A stretch of DNA of 44,636 nucleotides, from NCBI GenBank assembly GCA_004376375.1, contig SOJX01000103.1, positions 1 to 44,636 of the forward strand, written 5' to 3'. Positions 7,528 through 15,829 of this stretch are shown here, piece by piece; the first letter of the stretch is position 1; each line of letters opens with the position of its first letter. The notes below the pieces were generated by a model. That model saw only the letters and a program-made list of their open reading frames with translations, searched no databases and was not told the origin of the DNA. The stretch is from Planctomycetota bacterium. Lineage in GTDB: Bacteria; Planctomycetota; E44-bin39. The position numbers and the translations under genes were made by a program.

Positions 7528-10389
7528 TTATTTCTTCACCGGCTCAGCGTCCTTGTTTTCTTTCTTCGCGCTTTCCTCCCTGGCCGGCTCCTTGTTCTTC
7601 TCAGGCTCCCTGCCGATTTCATCTACTTTAGAAGGTTCTTCCTTTACGTTTTCCTTCTTCTCGACAGGCGCTTTTTCCTCCTCTGTTTTTTCACTTTCCT
7701 TCTTCTCCGCAGGAGCCTTTTCACCTTCCTTCTCTTCCTTGCCCGGATCCTTCTTCGCGTCTTTGGCAGGCTTGTCCGTCTTCTTTTTCAAAAACCCTTT
7801 CCCGGTCCAGATCTGGTCTTCATCGAGGTTCTTTATCACCCTTACCGTCGCACGTTTGAGAAACAGGAGCGCGAAACAGGCCTGGCACAGATCCAGAGGC
7901 CGTTTCGCCCGGTTTTTTGCACCTCCCTGAACGGCTCCACCATACTTTTCCCAGCTCCCGTCGGGCTTCTGGATCGGCAGAAGCTGGTCGACGCCCTCAT
8001 AATACCAGTCGCGGGTGCCGAACTTCCGGACGCCGGCGAGCGAGCCGGCCCGCTCGAGGCCGTACATGAAGTAATAGTACCAGCCACCGGACGGGGCAAG
8101 GTTCATCTTGGCGGCGAACCATGCGCACCCGTCTTCGATGCTGACGTTCGTCTTTTCCCGCAGTTTTTTTCCGAATACCTTTTTCCCGATAAGCTCGCTC
8201 TTGCAGATTATGACCGCGGTCAGACCGGCGGTGGTCATCGAGCCGGTTCCCTTGGCCGTTCCGCCGGTTCCGGCCCTATGGACGTAACTCCAGCCGCGGG
8301 CGACGTATTCGTCGCGCGTTTCCTCGCCCCAGTCGCTCGAGTCCGAGCTTGTTCTGGACGTTGAGCCTTTCTTTTTCTTTCCCCCGAATGATTTGAGGCG
8401 GGCGGCGGGGATGGTGAACCGCTTGACCTTGCCTTCATCTTCGCCCTGGCACTCCAGAATATAGCTCAGGTTTTTCAGGAACGTGTTGGCCGGCACTCTC
8501 GCGCCAAGGCGGCACCCGGCCTTGAGGCCGAGGACGGCGTACTGCATGTTGGAGTTGTCGCCGCGAACGGGATTTCCGGAACGCGTGCCCGTCGACTTGC
8601 TGTAGGTCCAGCACCCGTTCGGAAGCTGCGCCTCGACGAGCCAGTTGACCAGATCCTGTGCCAGCGCCCGGTCGGCGGGATGGATTTTGGGCCTGAACGT
8701 CTCCTCGTCGATTTCCTGCTCATCGGCCGAGGTGGAATACTTCTTTTTCTTCTTCTTCTTTCTCATATCGATAATCTTCTGCATCATCTTCTTGTTATAG
8801 TACTTCGCCTCGAGCGCCATGAGGTACAGGCCGACGGAATAGGTCCTGTTCCGGTCCTGTTTTGCGAGAAACCCGTACGCCTTTCCAATCGCGGGGTTCT
8901 TGAGGGAAACGCCGCACTTGACGAGAGTCAGCGTACAAAGGGCGTTGTAGCCGAGAGGATAGCCTCTCGAATAGTTGCCCTCGAAAGAGCCGTCCGGCTG
9001 CTGCTTGGAGATAAGGAATTTCGCGCCTTTCTCGATCGCCGCGTTCACCTTCTTCTCGATCGCGCTCAGCTGTTTCGGGTCGAGCTCCTCTTTCTCCTTC
9101 TGGGCGACGCCGGACGCGTTGCCCGCGGAGGCGGCGGTGGGGATAAACTCCGTTTTTTCGAACGTGATCTTGAAGGGCGTTTTTTCAAACTCGAGCTCGG
9201 CCGTCAGTTTTTTGCCGACCATCTCCACCGAAGGCCTCCAGGTGACCGAATAGAGCCACGTGCCGCCGATGCGCGCTTCCTCGCGCGCGACTTCATTCCC
9301 TTTTTCATCCTTTACGACAATAAACGGAGTCTGTTGCTCGCCCTTGATTTTTTTCAGCCCCGCGATGCTGCCCATGCTGCTGCAAAGCAAGGGGGAAAGG
9401 CTTACGTAACCCTTTGCCGGGCGGGCGCTGATTGTCGCCTTCAGCGGCTCCGGCTGGGAGAGCTCCGTGCCCTTTTCCGCCACAACGAGGGAGCTCACAC
9501 GCGCGTTCAGGCTCCATGTGTCGCCTTTATACTCTTTTTCAAAAGTCGCCGAGCGCCCGCTGTAATTGCCCGGCTCGAGAAATATATACCCCCTGTTCGG
9601 CAGACAGATGATATTCATGCGGGTCGGCTGCGTCGCAGTCGTATAGAAAGTTTTTATATATTTCGTCGACTTGACGGGCACAACCTTCCTGTTTTTCTGA
9701 ATCTTGTATTTCAGGCGGACCTTGTCTTTGGAGATTTTCAGGTTGTTCATCGAAAGGCGGATCTGCTTCCTGCCTGAGTAAACATGGTTCGCGGTTTCGG
9801 AACCGTTCACAAGCTGCATGACCGGCTCGCCGCCGGGAACCCAGATGACCTCCCAGTCCATTTTGAAAGCCTGGGTATTTCCCTTGTAAACGCTGAGTAT
9901 ATAAACATAGAAAAGTTTTCTATTCCCGTAATCATAGTGCGTCAGGCGGACATTGGCCTTCAGCTTCAGTTTTGACCTGCCGGTCTTGAATTCAAGCGGC
10001 AGGTTTTCCACGTTAAAGTCGAACATAAGAGGGTTTTTCTTGTTACTTGCCGTCAGAATGACGGGTTTCTCTTCTCTCAGGTTTCTGTCGCGGTCGGTGT
10101 CAACATACAGGCCTGCGGTGGTCGTCTCCGCGGCGTTGTCGGACTTGGAGACAACGCAGACCAGAAACGTATTTTCCCTGATCTTCACCTCGGCCCAGGC
10201 GGAAACGTCGTCCCTGGGAGCCTTTACGCTCCTCGGCGCCTCCTTCAGGAGAGTGCAGGTAGCTTCCGGGATCCTGGACCATTTGGAAATATTTTTCGAG
10301 CCCGGCTGCTCTTCGAGGATTACTTCTTCAGCAAAAGCAGATGCGGCAAGAAGAGTCAGAACCAGGAAAACGGTGACAGCGTTTCTCAT
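7528..10389 (-). CDS. Large secreted protein with squalene-cyclase/prenyltransferase-type alpha-toroid repeats
   Basis: I use the ATG at 10389 (MRNAVTVFLVL) because GGAG lies 7 bases upstream; an ATG four codons earlier lacks a site. A signal peptide (cleavage about AFA) leads into a roughly 400-residue beta-rich N-terminal region. The alpha-toroid repeats follow, recognisable by QxxDGSFxG/W-type turns: KQQPDGSFEGNYSRG, EAQLPNGCWTYSKS and PIQKPDGSWEKYGG. A GTGSMTTAGLTAV motif also fits secreted cyclase-like proteins. The classical DxDD catalytic acid of hopene cyclases is not evident, so it is probably a structural or binding relative and not a hopanoid enzyme. Two lysine-rich inserts (MRKKKKKKK; GGKKKKGSTS) and a Lys/Glu/Pro-rich tail of about 90 residues are unusual. 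It converges with nrdJ and ends at a strong terminator. Confidence 0.8.
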   Translation of the reverse strand: MRNAVTVFLVLTLLAASAFAEEVILEEQPGSKNISKWSRIPEATCTLLKEAPRSVKAPRDDVSAWAEVKIRENTFLVCVVSKSDNAAETTTAGLYVDTDRDRNLREEKPVILTASNKKNPLMFDFNVENLPLEFKTGRSKLKLKANVRLTHYDYGNRKLFYVYILSVYKGNTQAFKMDWEVIWVPGGEPVMQLVNGSETANHVYSGRKQIRLSMNNLKISKDKVRLKYKIQKNRKVVPVKSTKYIKTFYTTATQPTRMNIICLPNRGYIFLEPGNYSGRSATFEKEYKGDTWSLNARVSSLVVAEKGTELSQPEPLKATISARPAKGYVSLSPLLCSSMGSIAGLKKIKGEQQTPFIVVKDEKGNEVAREEARIGGTWLYSVTWRPSVEMVGKKLTAELEFEKTPFKITFEKTEFIPTAASAGNASGVAQKEKEELDPKQLSAIEKKVNAAIEKGAKFLISKQQPDGSFEGNYSRGYPLGYNALCTLTLVKCGVSLKNPAIGKAYGFLAKQDRNRTYSVGLYLMALEAKYYNKKMMQKIIDMRKKKKKKKYSTSADEQEIDEETFRPKIHPADRALAQDLVNWLVEAQLPNGCWTYSKSTGTRSGNPVRGDNSNMQYAVLGLKAGCRLGARVPANTFLKNLSYILECQGEDEGKVKRFTIPAARLKSFGGKKKKGSTSRTSSDSSDWGEETRDEYVARGWSYVHRAGTGGTAKGTGSMTTAGLTAVIICKSELIGKKVFGKKLREKTNVSIEDGCAWFAAKMNLAPSGGWYYYFMYGLERAGSLAGVRKFGTRDWYYEGVDQLLPIQKPDGSWEKYGGAVQGGAKNRAKRPLDLCQACFALLFLKRATVRVIKNLDEDQIWTGKGFLKKKTDKPAKDAKKDPGKEEKEGEKAPAEKKESEKTEEEKAPVEKKENVKEEPSKVDEIGREPEKNKEPAREESAKKENKDAEPVKK

Positions 10390-10429
10390 TTTCAACTCCA
10401 TAATGCGCGAAGCTCATTATGACCGACGA

Positions 10430-10480
10430 ACCGAACAACCGAATAACTGAATAACTGAATAACTGAATAACTGAATAACC
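10430..10480. repeat. Tandem 8-bp repeat (GAATAACT)
   Basis: Four perfect GAATAACT units plus flanking degenerate copies (CGAACAAC, GAATAACC) fill the gap between the cyclase-repeat gene and the stop codon of the aldolase gene (TAG, 10480-10482). Confidence 0.9.
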
Positions 10481-11265
10481 TATCCCTTCCACTCCTGGAA
10501 CTTCTCGTGCGCTTCCTCGGGCGATATATTATGATGCACAATCGCGTGTATCGTGCGGATCATCGCGACCGCGTTGGGGTTCTGCCAGATGTTGCGCCCG
10601 AAATCGACGCCGATGGCGCCCTGGCCGATGGCCTCTGCCGCCATCTTGAAGACGTCCATTTCCGTTTCCATTTTCTTGCCGCCGGCGATAACGCACGGTA
10701 CGGGGCAGCTGCCGGTCACATTCTCAAAATCGTCGCAGTAGTAGGTCTTCACGTATGCCGCGCCCAGCTCGGCCGCGATGCGGCATGCGAGGCCGAGATA
10801 GCGCGAGTCGCGCGCCATGTCCTTGCCTACCGCCGTCACGGCGAGGACGGGAATCCCGTACTCTTCGCACTCGTCGACGAGGGTCGAAAGGTTCGTCAGC
10901 GTCTGCTTTTCGTACTTGCTGCCGACGAAAATCGAGAGCGCGACCGCGGCCACGTTCATCCGTATCGCTTCCTTGACCGAGGTCGTTATCGACTCGTTCG
11001 AAAGGTCTTCCCCGATTATCGACGACCCGCCGGACACGCGCAGCACGATCGGGACGTTCCACTTGGGGTCCACGCAGTTGCGCAGGACGCCGCGGGTCGG
11101 CATGAGCGCGTCGGCATAAGGCAAAAGCGGCGTTACCGTTTTCTCCGGTTCCTCGAGCATGCGGGTCGGTCCGAGAAAGTAGCCGTGGTCGACGGCAAGC
11201 ATAACGGTCCTGCCCGTCTCGGGCTTGATTATGCGTGCAAGCCTGTTCTGTTTTCCCCAGTCCAT
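10480..11265 (-). CDS. LsrF/DhnA-type class I aldolase or thiolase
   Basis: The 261-residue protein matches the LsrF branch of the DhnA (archaeal class I aldolase) family along its length. Family signatures are DWGKQNRLARII, GRTVMLAVDHGYF, MPTRGVLR, VTAVGKDMARDSRYL, YVKTYY and VIAGGKK. K173 in YVKTYY is the Schiff-base lysine by position. LsrF itself cleaves phosphorylated AI-2 breakdown products, but no lsr transporter, kinase or regulator is nearby. Other family members make or split fructose bisphosphate or deoxy-sugar intermediates. A strong AAGGAGG precedes the start. The gene is 26 bp downstream of a zinc alcohol dehydrogenase on the same strand, so a two-gene operon acting on a phosphorylated sugar or ketose is likely. 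The exact substrate is not decidable here. Confidence 0.8.
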   Translation of the reverse strand: MDWGKQNRLARIIKPETGRTVMLAVDHGYFLGPTRMLEEPEKTVTPLLPYADALMPTRGVLRNCVDPKWNVPIVLRVSGGSSIIGEDLSNESITTSVKEAIRMNVAAVALSIFVGSKYEKQTLTNLSTLVDECEEYGIPVLAVTAVGKDMARDSRYLGLACRIAAELGAAYVKTYYCDDFENVTGSCPVPCVIAGGKKMETEMDVFKMAAEAIGQGAIGVDFGRNIWQNPNAVAMIRTIHAIVHHNISPEEAHEKFQEWKG

Positions 11266-11291
11266 TTTTTCCTCCTTCGTCGGAAAGACTT

Positions 11292-12320
11292 CTATTTCTG
11301 CGGTTTGATTATAACCTTGATTGATTCATCCCCTTCGGCGACGAGGGGGAAGGCTTCGACCGACTCTTCAAGCGGGAAGCGGTGCGTGACCATGTCGCGC
11401 ACCTTGACGCGTTCGCGGCGGATAAGCTCGAGCGCAGCCACGTGGTCATGGCGGTTGCCGGCGTATGACGACGTCAGCGTAACCTCGTTTTTCCAGAAGA
11501 TTTCATTAATGCTTTTCAGCAGCAGCGAGCCTTCGGCCGCGGCCGCGAAAATCAGTATCGTTCCGCCGCGCTCGACGGAATCGAGCGCCTGCACAACCGC
11601 CGCCGGTGCGCCCGCGCAGAGGATTACGAGGTCTGCGCCGTAGCCGTCGTTGAGTTTCCTGAATTCTGCCGGAATGTCTTCACCGGCGTCGAATGCGGCG
11701 TCGGCGCCGAATTTGAGCGCGGCCTCACGGCGGTATTTGCTGATATCGGTTCCGGCCACCAGCGCCGCGCCGGACGCCGCCGCAAGATTGATGTGCAGGA
11801 TTCCCGAAATCCCGCTGCCGATAACGAGCACGCTTTTACCCGGCTTCATCCCGGCAAGCCTCTGGCCGCGGTACGCGCAGGCAAGCGGCTCGACAAACGT
11901 AGCGTCCTCGTACGTTACTTCTTCCGGCAGGACGTAAACGCCGCGCTCGGTCTGGAGCGCGGGGAGGCGGAAGTATTCGCAGAAACCGCCGGGGTCGAAA
12001 TTCGTGCTGCGGAGCGTATCGCACGTCGTCTCATGGCCCGAGAGGCAGCGCGGGCAGTTGTTGCACGGGACGTGGTGCGAGGCGGCGATGCGGTCGCCGA
12101 TTGCCAGATGTTCGACGCCTTCCCCTATCTGCACGACTTCGCCGCCGACCTCGTGCCCGAGCACGAGCGGTACCTTGTCCCTGCGGTACCACTCCATTAC
12201 GTCGGAGCCGCAGACGCCGGAGGCGTGTACGCGAACGAGAATCTCGCCCGATCCGATGTTGGGAGTCGGCATCTTCTCGATACGGATATCGTTGTTTGCA
12301 TAATACATTGCGACGCGCAT
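11292..12320 (-). CDS. Zinc-dependent medium-chain alcohol/polyol dehydrogenase
   Basis: The protein has the full MDR alcohol dehydrogenase layout in 342 residues. C37 (GVCGSD) and H56-E57 (GHEVGG) form the catalytic zinc site. Four cysteines, C86, C89, C92 and C100, form the structural zinc site. A Rossmann GSGISG (168-173) binds the nucleotide. Family members oxidise sorbitol, threonine, galactitol or similar secondary alcohols with NAD(P). It lies directly upstream of the LsrF-type aldolase in the same direction, so the dehydrogenase probably feeds a ketose or oxidised polyol toward cleavage. AAAGG lies 6-7 bases before the ATG. The gene is divergent from a class II aldolase across a 118-bp region. 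Confidence 0.9.
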   Translation of the reverse strand: MRVAMYYANNDIRIEKMPTPNIGSGEILVRVHASGVCGSDVMEWYRRDKVPLVLGHEVGGEVVQIGEGVEHLAIGDRIAASHHVPCNNCPRCLSGHETTCDTLRSTNFDPGGFCEYFRLPALQTERGVYVLPEEVTYEDATFVEPLACAYRGQRLAGMKPGKSVLVIGSGISGILHINLAAASGAALVAGTDISKYRREAALKFGADAAFDAGEDIPAEFRKLNDGYGADLVILCAGAPAAVVQALDSVERGGTILIFAAAAEGSLLLKSINEIFWKNEVTLTSSYAGNRHDHVAALELIRRERVKVRDMVTHRFPLEESVEAFPLVAEGDESIKVIIKPQK

Positions 12321-12322
12321 TA

Positions 12323-12351
12323 TTGACCTTTCGCGGCCCGCATGGTACGAT
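12323..12351 (+). promoter_or_regulatory. Candidate promoter for the class II aldolase gene
   Basis: TTGACC at 12323-12328 and TACGAT at 12346-12351 are 17 bp apart and read toward the class II aldolase gene. They lie in the divergent gap shared with the alcohol dehydrogenase, which would allow common control of both sides. No operator is obvious. Confidence 0.4.
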
Positions 12352-12438
12352 ACCGGAGTTCACAACCGCCGGGCGGCTATTATATCCAGCCGCAGCGTGG
12401 CCGTCAAAACAAAACCGACTCACCGGGATAAAGGCACC

Positions 12439-12978
12439 ATGGAAGACATAATCAGATACGGCAGGAAAATGGTCGAACAGGGATTGACCTACGCGTCGAT
12501 GGGCAATATATCGAGGCGCGCGGGCAAGGACATAACAATCTCGCGCAAGGGCGCGATGCTCGACGAGTTGGGCGGCGCCCTGATCCTGGTTGCCCTCGAC
12601 GGACCCGTGAATCCGGACGCCTCGAGCGATTATCCCATCCACAGGGCGATTTACCTCGAGACCGACGCGCGGGCCGTCCTCCACGGCCATTCGCCGTACG
12701 CCGTCGCCGTAAGCCTTACCGGGCGGGCGCGCACGATAAAGCCGCTGGAATACGAGAGCAGGATGCTGCTGCCGGAAATTCCCGTCATAAAATCGAATGA
12801 AAACAAGGAAGAGCTGGGCGCGAAAGTCGCAAAGGCGATGTCCGAAAGTCTCGGCTGCATCGTCCGGGGTCACGGGCCCTACGCGAGGGGGAAAACGGCT
12901 GCCGATGCTTTCACAGTGCTCGCCATTATCGAACACGCCTGCCGGGTCAAATATCTTGTGGACTTAAAGAAGTGTTGA
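12439..12978 (+). CDS. Class II aldolase/adducin-family protein (fuculose-phosphate aldolase-like)
   Basis: I choose the ATG at 12439, preceded by ATAAAGG, over an upstream ATG at 12397. The 179-residue product shows the fold signatures ASMGNISRR, ISRKGAMLDEL, HGHSPYAVAVS and VRGHGPYARG. The zinc ligands expected in L-fuculose-1-phosphate aldolase correspond to H82, H84 and H145. Where FucA has its catalytic glutamate (SSE), this protein has aspartate (SSD64), so it may be an aldolase with altered chemistry or a decarboxylase/dehydratase-like relative. It is shorter than FucA (about 215 residues). It faces the dehydrogenase/LsrF-type pair, and a joint sugar-phosphate pathway is inferred. The last residues (LKKC) and stop codon fall inside an 8-bp tandem repeat. 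Confidence 0.8.
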   Translation: MEDIIRYGRKMVEQGLTYASMGNISRRAGKDITISRKGAMLDELGGALILVALDGPVNPDASSDYPIHRAIYLETDARAVLHGHSPYAVAVSLTGRARTIKPLEYESRMLLPEIPVIKSNENKEELGAKVAKAMSESLGCIVRGHGPYARGKTAADAFTVLAIIEHACRVKYLVDLKKC

Positions 12979-13040
12979 AGTGCTGAAGTGTTGAAGTGCT
13001 GGAGTGTTGAAGTTAAGAAGTGTTGAAGTTAAGAAGTTGA
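12972..13040. repeat. Tandem 8-bp repeat (GTGTTGAA/GTTAAGAA)
   Basis: Eight units follow in register: GTGTTGAA, GTGCTGAA, GTGTTGAA, GTGCTGGA, GTGTTGAA, GTTAAGAA, GTGTTGAA, GTTAAGAA. A short A-rich tail (AATCGAAAATCGC repeated) continues to the end of the gap. The repeat supplies the stop codon of the class II aldolase gene. Confidence 0.9.
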
Positions 13041-13076
13041 AATATTGAGAAATCGAAAATCGCAAATCGAAAATTG

Positions 13077-13781
13077 TTAACCGGCCGTCTGGAGCCGCCC
13101 GCTCGGCCGGGGAGCTTCGGATAATTCTTCCTGCGGCTCTGATTCCCATTCCCCTTCACCATCCGGCTGCATCGTCTTTTTAAGCTCTTCCTGGTACATC
13201 ATCCCGAGGACGGCGACCGCGATGGTCACAAGAAGCGTGGAGAGGCTGTAGTTGGCGCGGATGCGCAGGAAAATCGCCGGGTCGGCCTGGTTGATAAACG
13301 AGCACGCGCCGACGACGAACAGCAGTGCGCCCGCGAGCGACGAGCAGAAAATCACTATCGTATTGAACCGCCGCCAGGTCACAAAACCGACGATTATGAG
13401 GCAGGCAAGGGCGAAGACATAGCTCGTCATCTCGCCGACGAGCGCGCCGAGCTTGAATCCTCCCCAGAGCGCGAGGCAGTCCACGATAATAACGAACGCG
13501 AGCCGTGCGCGGGGAAGCGCGATAAGTCCGCCGCCCAGCGCGCCGACGAAGGGCAGAACGTACATCGAGGTCCTTCCATAGCCCGCGTAATTTCCGAGCG
13601 AATAGGCGACGAACGCGCCGAGCAGAGTCCCGACGAGAACGACAAAGTATTTCGCCAGCCGCACGCCGTAGAAAAGCAGACCGAACCCCATGAGAATGCA
13701 CAGCAATCCGGCAACGGGCTGCTCGAATATGAGCGGCTCGAAAAAGCCGAAGACCTGGTCGAAATTAATATCAGGCGGCAT
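13077..13781 (-). CDS. Integral membrane protein, about seven helices
   Basis: The 234-residue protein has about seven hydrophobic segments between residues 20 and 195, rich in Gly/Ala/Leu. A short charged cytoplasmic tail follows (QEELKKTMQPDGEGEWESEPQ is split between helix end and tail). The glycine-zipper pattern (VGTLLGAFVAYSLG, VGALGGGLIALP) and topology recall the DUF4203/TMEM198-like family, but I cannot confirm this. It has no recognisable catalytic or transport motif. It stands alone: tandem repeats lie downstream and a divergent bestrophin-like gene upstream. Confidence 0.75.
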   Translation of the reverse strand: MPPDINFDQVFGFFEPLIFEQPVAGLLCILMGFGLLFYGVRLAKYFVVLVGTLLGAFVAYSLGNYAGYGRTSMYVLPFVGALGGGLIALPRARLAFVIIVDCLALWGGFKLGALVGEMTSYVFALACLIIVGFVTWRRFNTIVIFCSSLAGALLFVVGACSFINQADPAIFLRIRANYSLSTLLVTIAVAVLGMMYQEELKKTMQPDGEGEWESEPQEELSEAPRPSGRLQTAG

Positions 13782-13872
13782 ATGCTACTCCCCGGTATTA
13801 ATATCGTAATACCGGAGGCCATACTTGAGCAACCGCCCATTACCACTGTGTGACCTTTCTGTGAAGCATGGG

Positions 13873-13900
13873 GTCCCGGGTCCCGCGTCCCGAGTCCGGC
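13873..13900. repeat. Tandem 7-bp repeat (GTCCCGG)
   Basis: Four units: GTCCCGG, GTCCCGC, GTCCCGA, GTCCGGC. It lies in the 243-bp gap between two divergent membrane-protein genes. Confidence 0.8.
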
Positions 13901-14024
13901 GTCATATATTAAATTTATTAAGGATTTCGGATTGCAGATTGGGGCCGTCTTCGATATTATCTCTGGGGAATTCACGTTAGCGGATAACAGATACCCCTAC
14001 CGAACCTGGAATGGAGAGCCTGAC

Positions 14025-14828
14025 ATGAAACCGCTCAAATCTTTCATACGGATCATCGATCTTCATATGATTATCGTCGTGGCGCTTTGCGTTCTGACGA
14101 CAACGGCTGCGCTATTATTGAAATTTACGGCGAACATGCCGACGACGCTTATCAGCTTCGCGATAATATTCCCGGTCGTTTTCGCCATCAACGCGTCATA
14201 CAGGCGCCGGGAACAGGCGCTCGGTCATTTCGGCGATATCAAGGGCCAGGCCATGTCGCTTTTCTACGCGCACCGCGACTGGATGCCGGGCGATAAAAGC
14301 TTTATCGAAGAATCCCGGAGCCGCATTGTGAAATTATTCGAAGCGATGCGCGATCATCTCTCGAACAGGGACACCGACCCGAACAAGGACCTCGAGAAAG
14401 TTTACGGCAGCATCTCCGAGCTTTCACAGTTCCACGAAAAGCTGCGCGAAGGCGGGATGCCGACCGGCGAGATGTCGAGGATGAACCAGTATGTGAAAGG
14501 AATAATTTCCAGCTTCGAGAAAATGCGCAATATCCGGACGTACCGCACTCCGTTAACGCTTCGGGCCTTCAACCAGATTTTTCTCAATATTTTTCCAATA
14601 CTGTTTGCGCCTTATTTCGCCTACCTTATCATAGGGAAAGATCCCAACCCTCCGCTTACGAACTACATTATCGGATACGGGATAGGCATTCTCTACAGCA
14701 TTGTGCTCGTAGCGCTCGACAACATCCAGGAAGACCTCGAGAATCCGTACGACTCGATTGGGGAAGATGACCTGCGCCTCGATATCGTCGATATTTATTC
14801 ACCGTTTATGGGGGAGCAGAAGGCGTAA
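14025..14828 (+). CDS. Bestrophin-like membrane protein
   Basis: I start at the ATG at 14025, where GGAGAG lies 8 bases upstream; the frame is open further up but without a start site. The 267-residue protein has two hydrophobic segments near the N-terminus (about 12-60). A long soluble helical region follows (70-175), then further membrane segments around 190-245. The closing motif ALDNIQEDLENPYD resembles the conserved acidic 'ENPFG' region of bestrophin/UPF0187 chloride channels. The central TPLTLRAFNQIFLNIFPILFAPY also fits that type. I infer an anion channel or a bestrophin-like relative. It converges on the DMT transporter gene with a 12-bp gap and has no operon partner. Confidence 0.6.
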   Translation: MKPLKSFIRIIDLHMIIVVALCVLTTTAALLLKFTANMPTTLISFAIIFPVVFAINASYRRREQALGHFGDIKGQAMSLFYAHRDWMPGDKSFIEESRSRIVKLFEAMRDHLSNRDTDPNKDLEKVYGSISELSQFHEKLREGGMPTGEMSRMNQYVKGIISSFEKMRNIRTYRTPLTLRAFNQIFLNIFPILFAPYFAYLIIGKDPNPPLTNYIIGYGIGILYSIVLVALDNIQEDLENPYDSIGEDDLRLDIVDIYSPFMGEQKA

Positions 14829-14840
14829 GAGGCCCGGGTT

Positions 14841-15719
14841 TCAGGCCAGAGTGCTTTCTTTTCTCGATAGAAACCATATTCCCGCAAAGAGGAGTGCCAC
14901 GCCGGCCCCCTGCATGACCGTTACTTTCTCGCCCAGGATCAGAAAGCCGAGGACCGCGGCAAAGAACGGGCTCGTAAGCTCGAGGGCCGCGGCCTGCGCG
15001 GCCTTGATGCGTTTAATGCCTTCATAGTAAAGAACGTAACCCACTCCGACCACGACGCCCACAAGAATCTGCCAGACGTTGGAAACCATTAAGGACGAAG
15101 TCGCAAGCAGGTAAACGGCAAGGCACAAACCCGCAATCGAAAACCGGTAAAATACCAGGACGCCCGAGTGGATCGACGTAAGGTATTTTCTGCTAATTAT
15201 TCCGCAGCTTGCCCACCCGATGGTCGCAAACAGAATTATCAACTCGCCGCGCGTCCCGATTCTGAGTTTCAGCAGGTTCTCTACCGTCTGCGTCGACACG
15301 AGGAGCGCCGCGATAATCATCACGGCAATGCCTGCATAGTCATATCGCGTCAACCGGTCGGAGCGGAGAAAGAAATAACCCATGATCACGATAAACACGG
15401 GCTGGATATGCGCTATCAGCGTAGCGTTCAAAACGGGGGTATTAATCCAGAGCGCGTAAAGGTAGCAGAGGTCGGCGAAAACGGTCCCGATAAGCGCAAC
15501 ATAAACTATCCATGGAATGCCGGACGCCTTGACCCTGAAGCCGCCGCGGTTCGAGATCAGCACGTAAACGAAAGCAATAAGCGCAACCACGAGCGTTCGG
15601 ATGCCCGTGGTCTGTACAAAATCGGAGTTTATGAAGGCTTTCTTTGCAAGTATCGGCTCGATTGCCCACATGAGGCTGCAGCCGATAACCGCCAGAACGC
15701 CGACTGTCTTTCTGTCCAT
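14841..15719 (-). CDS. EamA/DMT-superfamily transporter
   Basis: Starting at MDRKTVGVLAVIG (ATG at 15719), the 292-residue protein shows ten hydrophobic helices arranged as two EamA halves. Each half has the usual motifs (MWAIEPILAKKAF, LIAHIQPVFIVIMGYFFL, ALELTSPFFAAVLGFLILGEKV). Such proteins export or import small metabolites such as amino acids, nucleosides or polar solutes; the substrate cannot be read from sequence. An in-frame ATG 21 codons upstream would add a polar leader unlike the family, so I reject it. A perfect palindrome lies between this gene and the next minus-strand gene. Confidence 0.85.
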   Translation of the reverse strand: MDRKTVGVLAVIGCSLMWAIEPILAKKAFINSDFVQTTGIRTLVVALIAFVYVLISNRGGFRVKASGIPWIVYVALIGTVFADLCYLYALWINTPVLNATLIAHIQPVFIVIMGYFFLRSDRLTRYDYAGIAVMIIAALLVSTQTVENLLKLRIGTRGELIILFATIGWASCGIISRKYLTSIHSGVLVFYRFSIAGLCLAVYLLATSSLMVSNVWQILVGVVVGVGYVLYYEGIKRIKAAQAAALELTSPFFAAVLGFLILGEKVTVMQGAGVALLFAGIWFLSRKESTLA

Positions 15720-15787
15720 GCCGAGTGCAACTCCCGTGTATGAATGAAGACAGAATATAACAGCCGGGCCGCGTTCGTGCAAGGGAG

Positions 15788-15819
15788 TTGTAGGGGCAAG
15801 GCATGCCTTGCCCCTACAA
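15788..15819. repeat. Perfect 32-bp palindrome
   Basis: The half-site TTGTAGGGGCAAGGCA is followed immediately by its exact reverse complement with no loop. It lies between two minus-strand genes, so it could form a hairpin in RNA, but it has no T-run. The GTAGGGGC...GCCCCTAC pattern resembles dispersed extragenic palindromes seen in many bacterial genomes. Confidence 0.9.
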
Positions 15820-15829
15820 ACGCGCCGGG

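Noticed and set aside
10480..11265. Full AI-2 (lsr) quorum-sensing operon
   Set aside because: The aldolase resembles LsrF, but no LsrA-D transporter, LsrK kinase, LsrR regulator or LsrG is nearby.
1494..13040. CRISPR arrays at the short tandem repeats
   Set aside because: The units are 7-8 bp with no spacers, no leader and no cas genes; they are simple tandem repeats.
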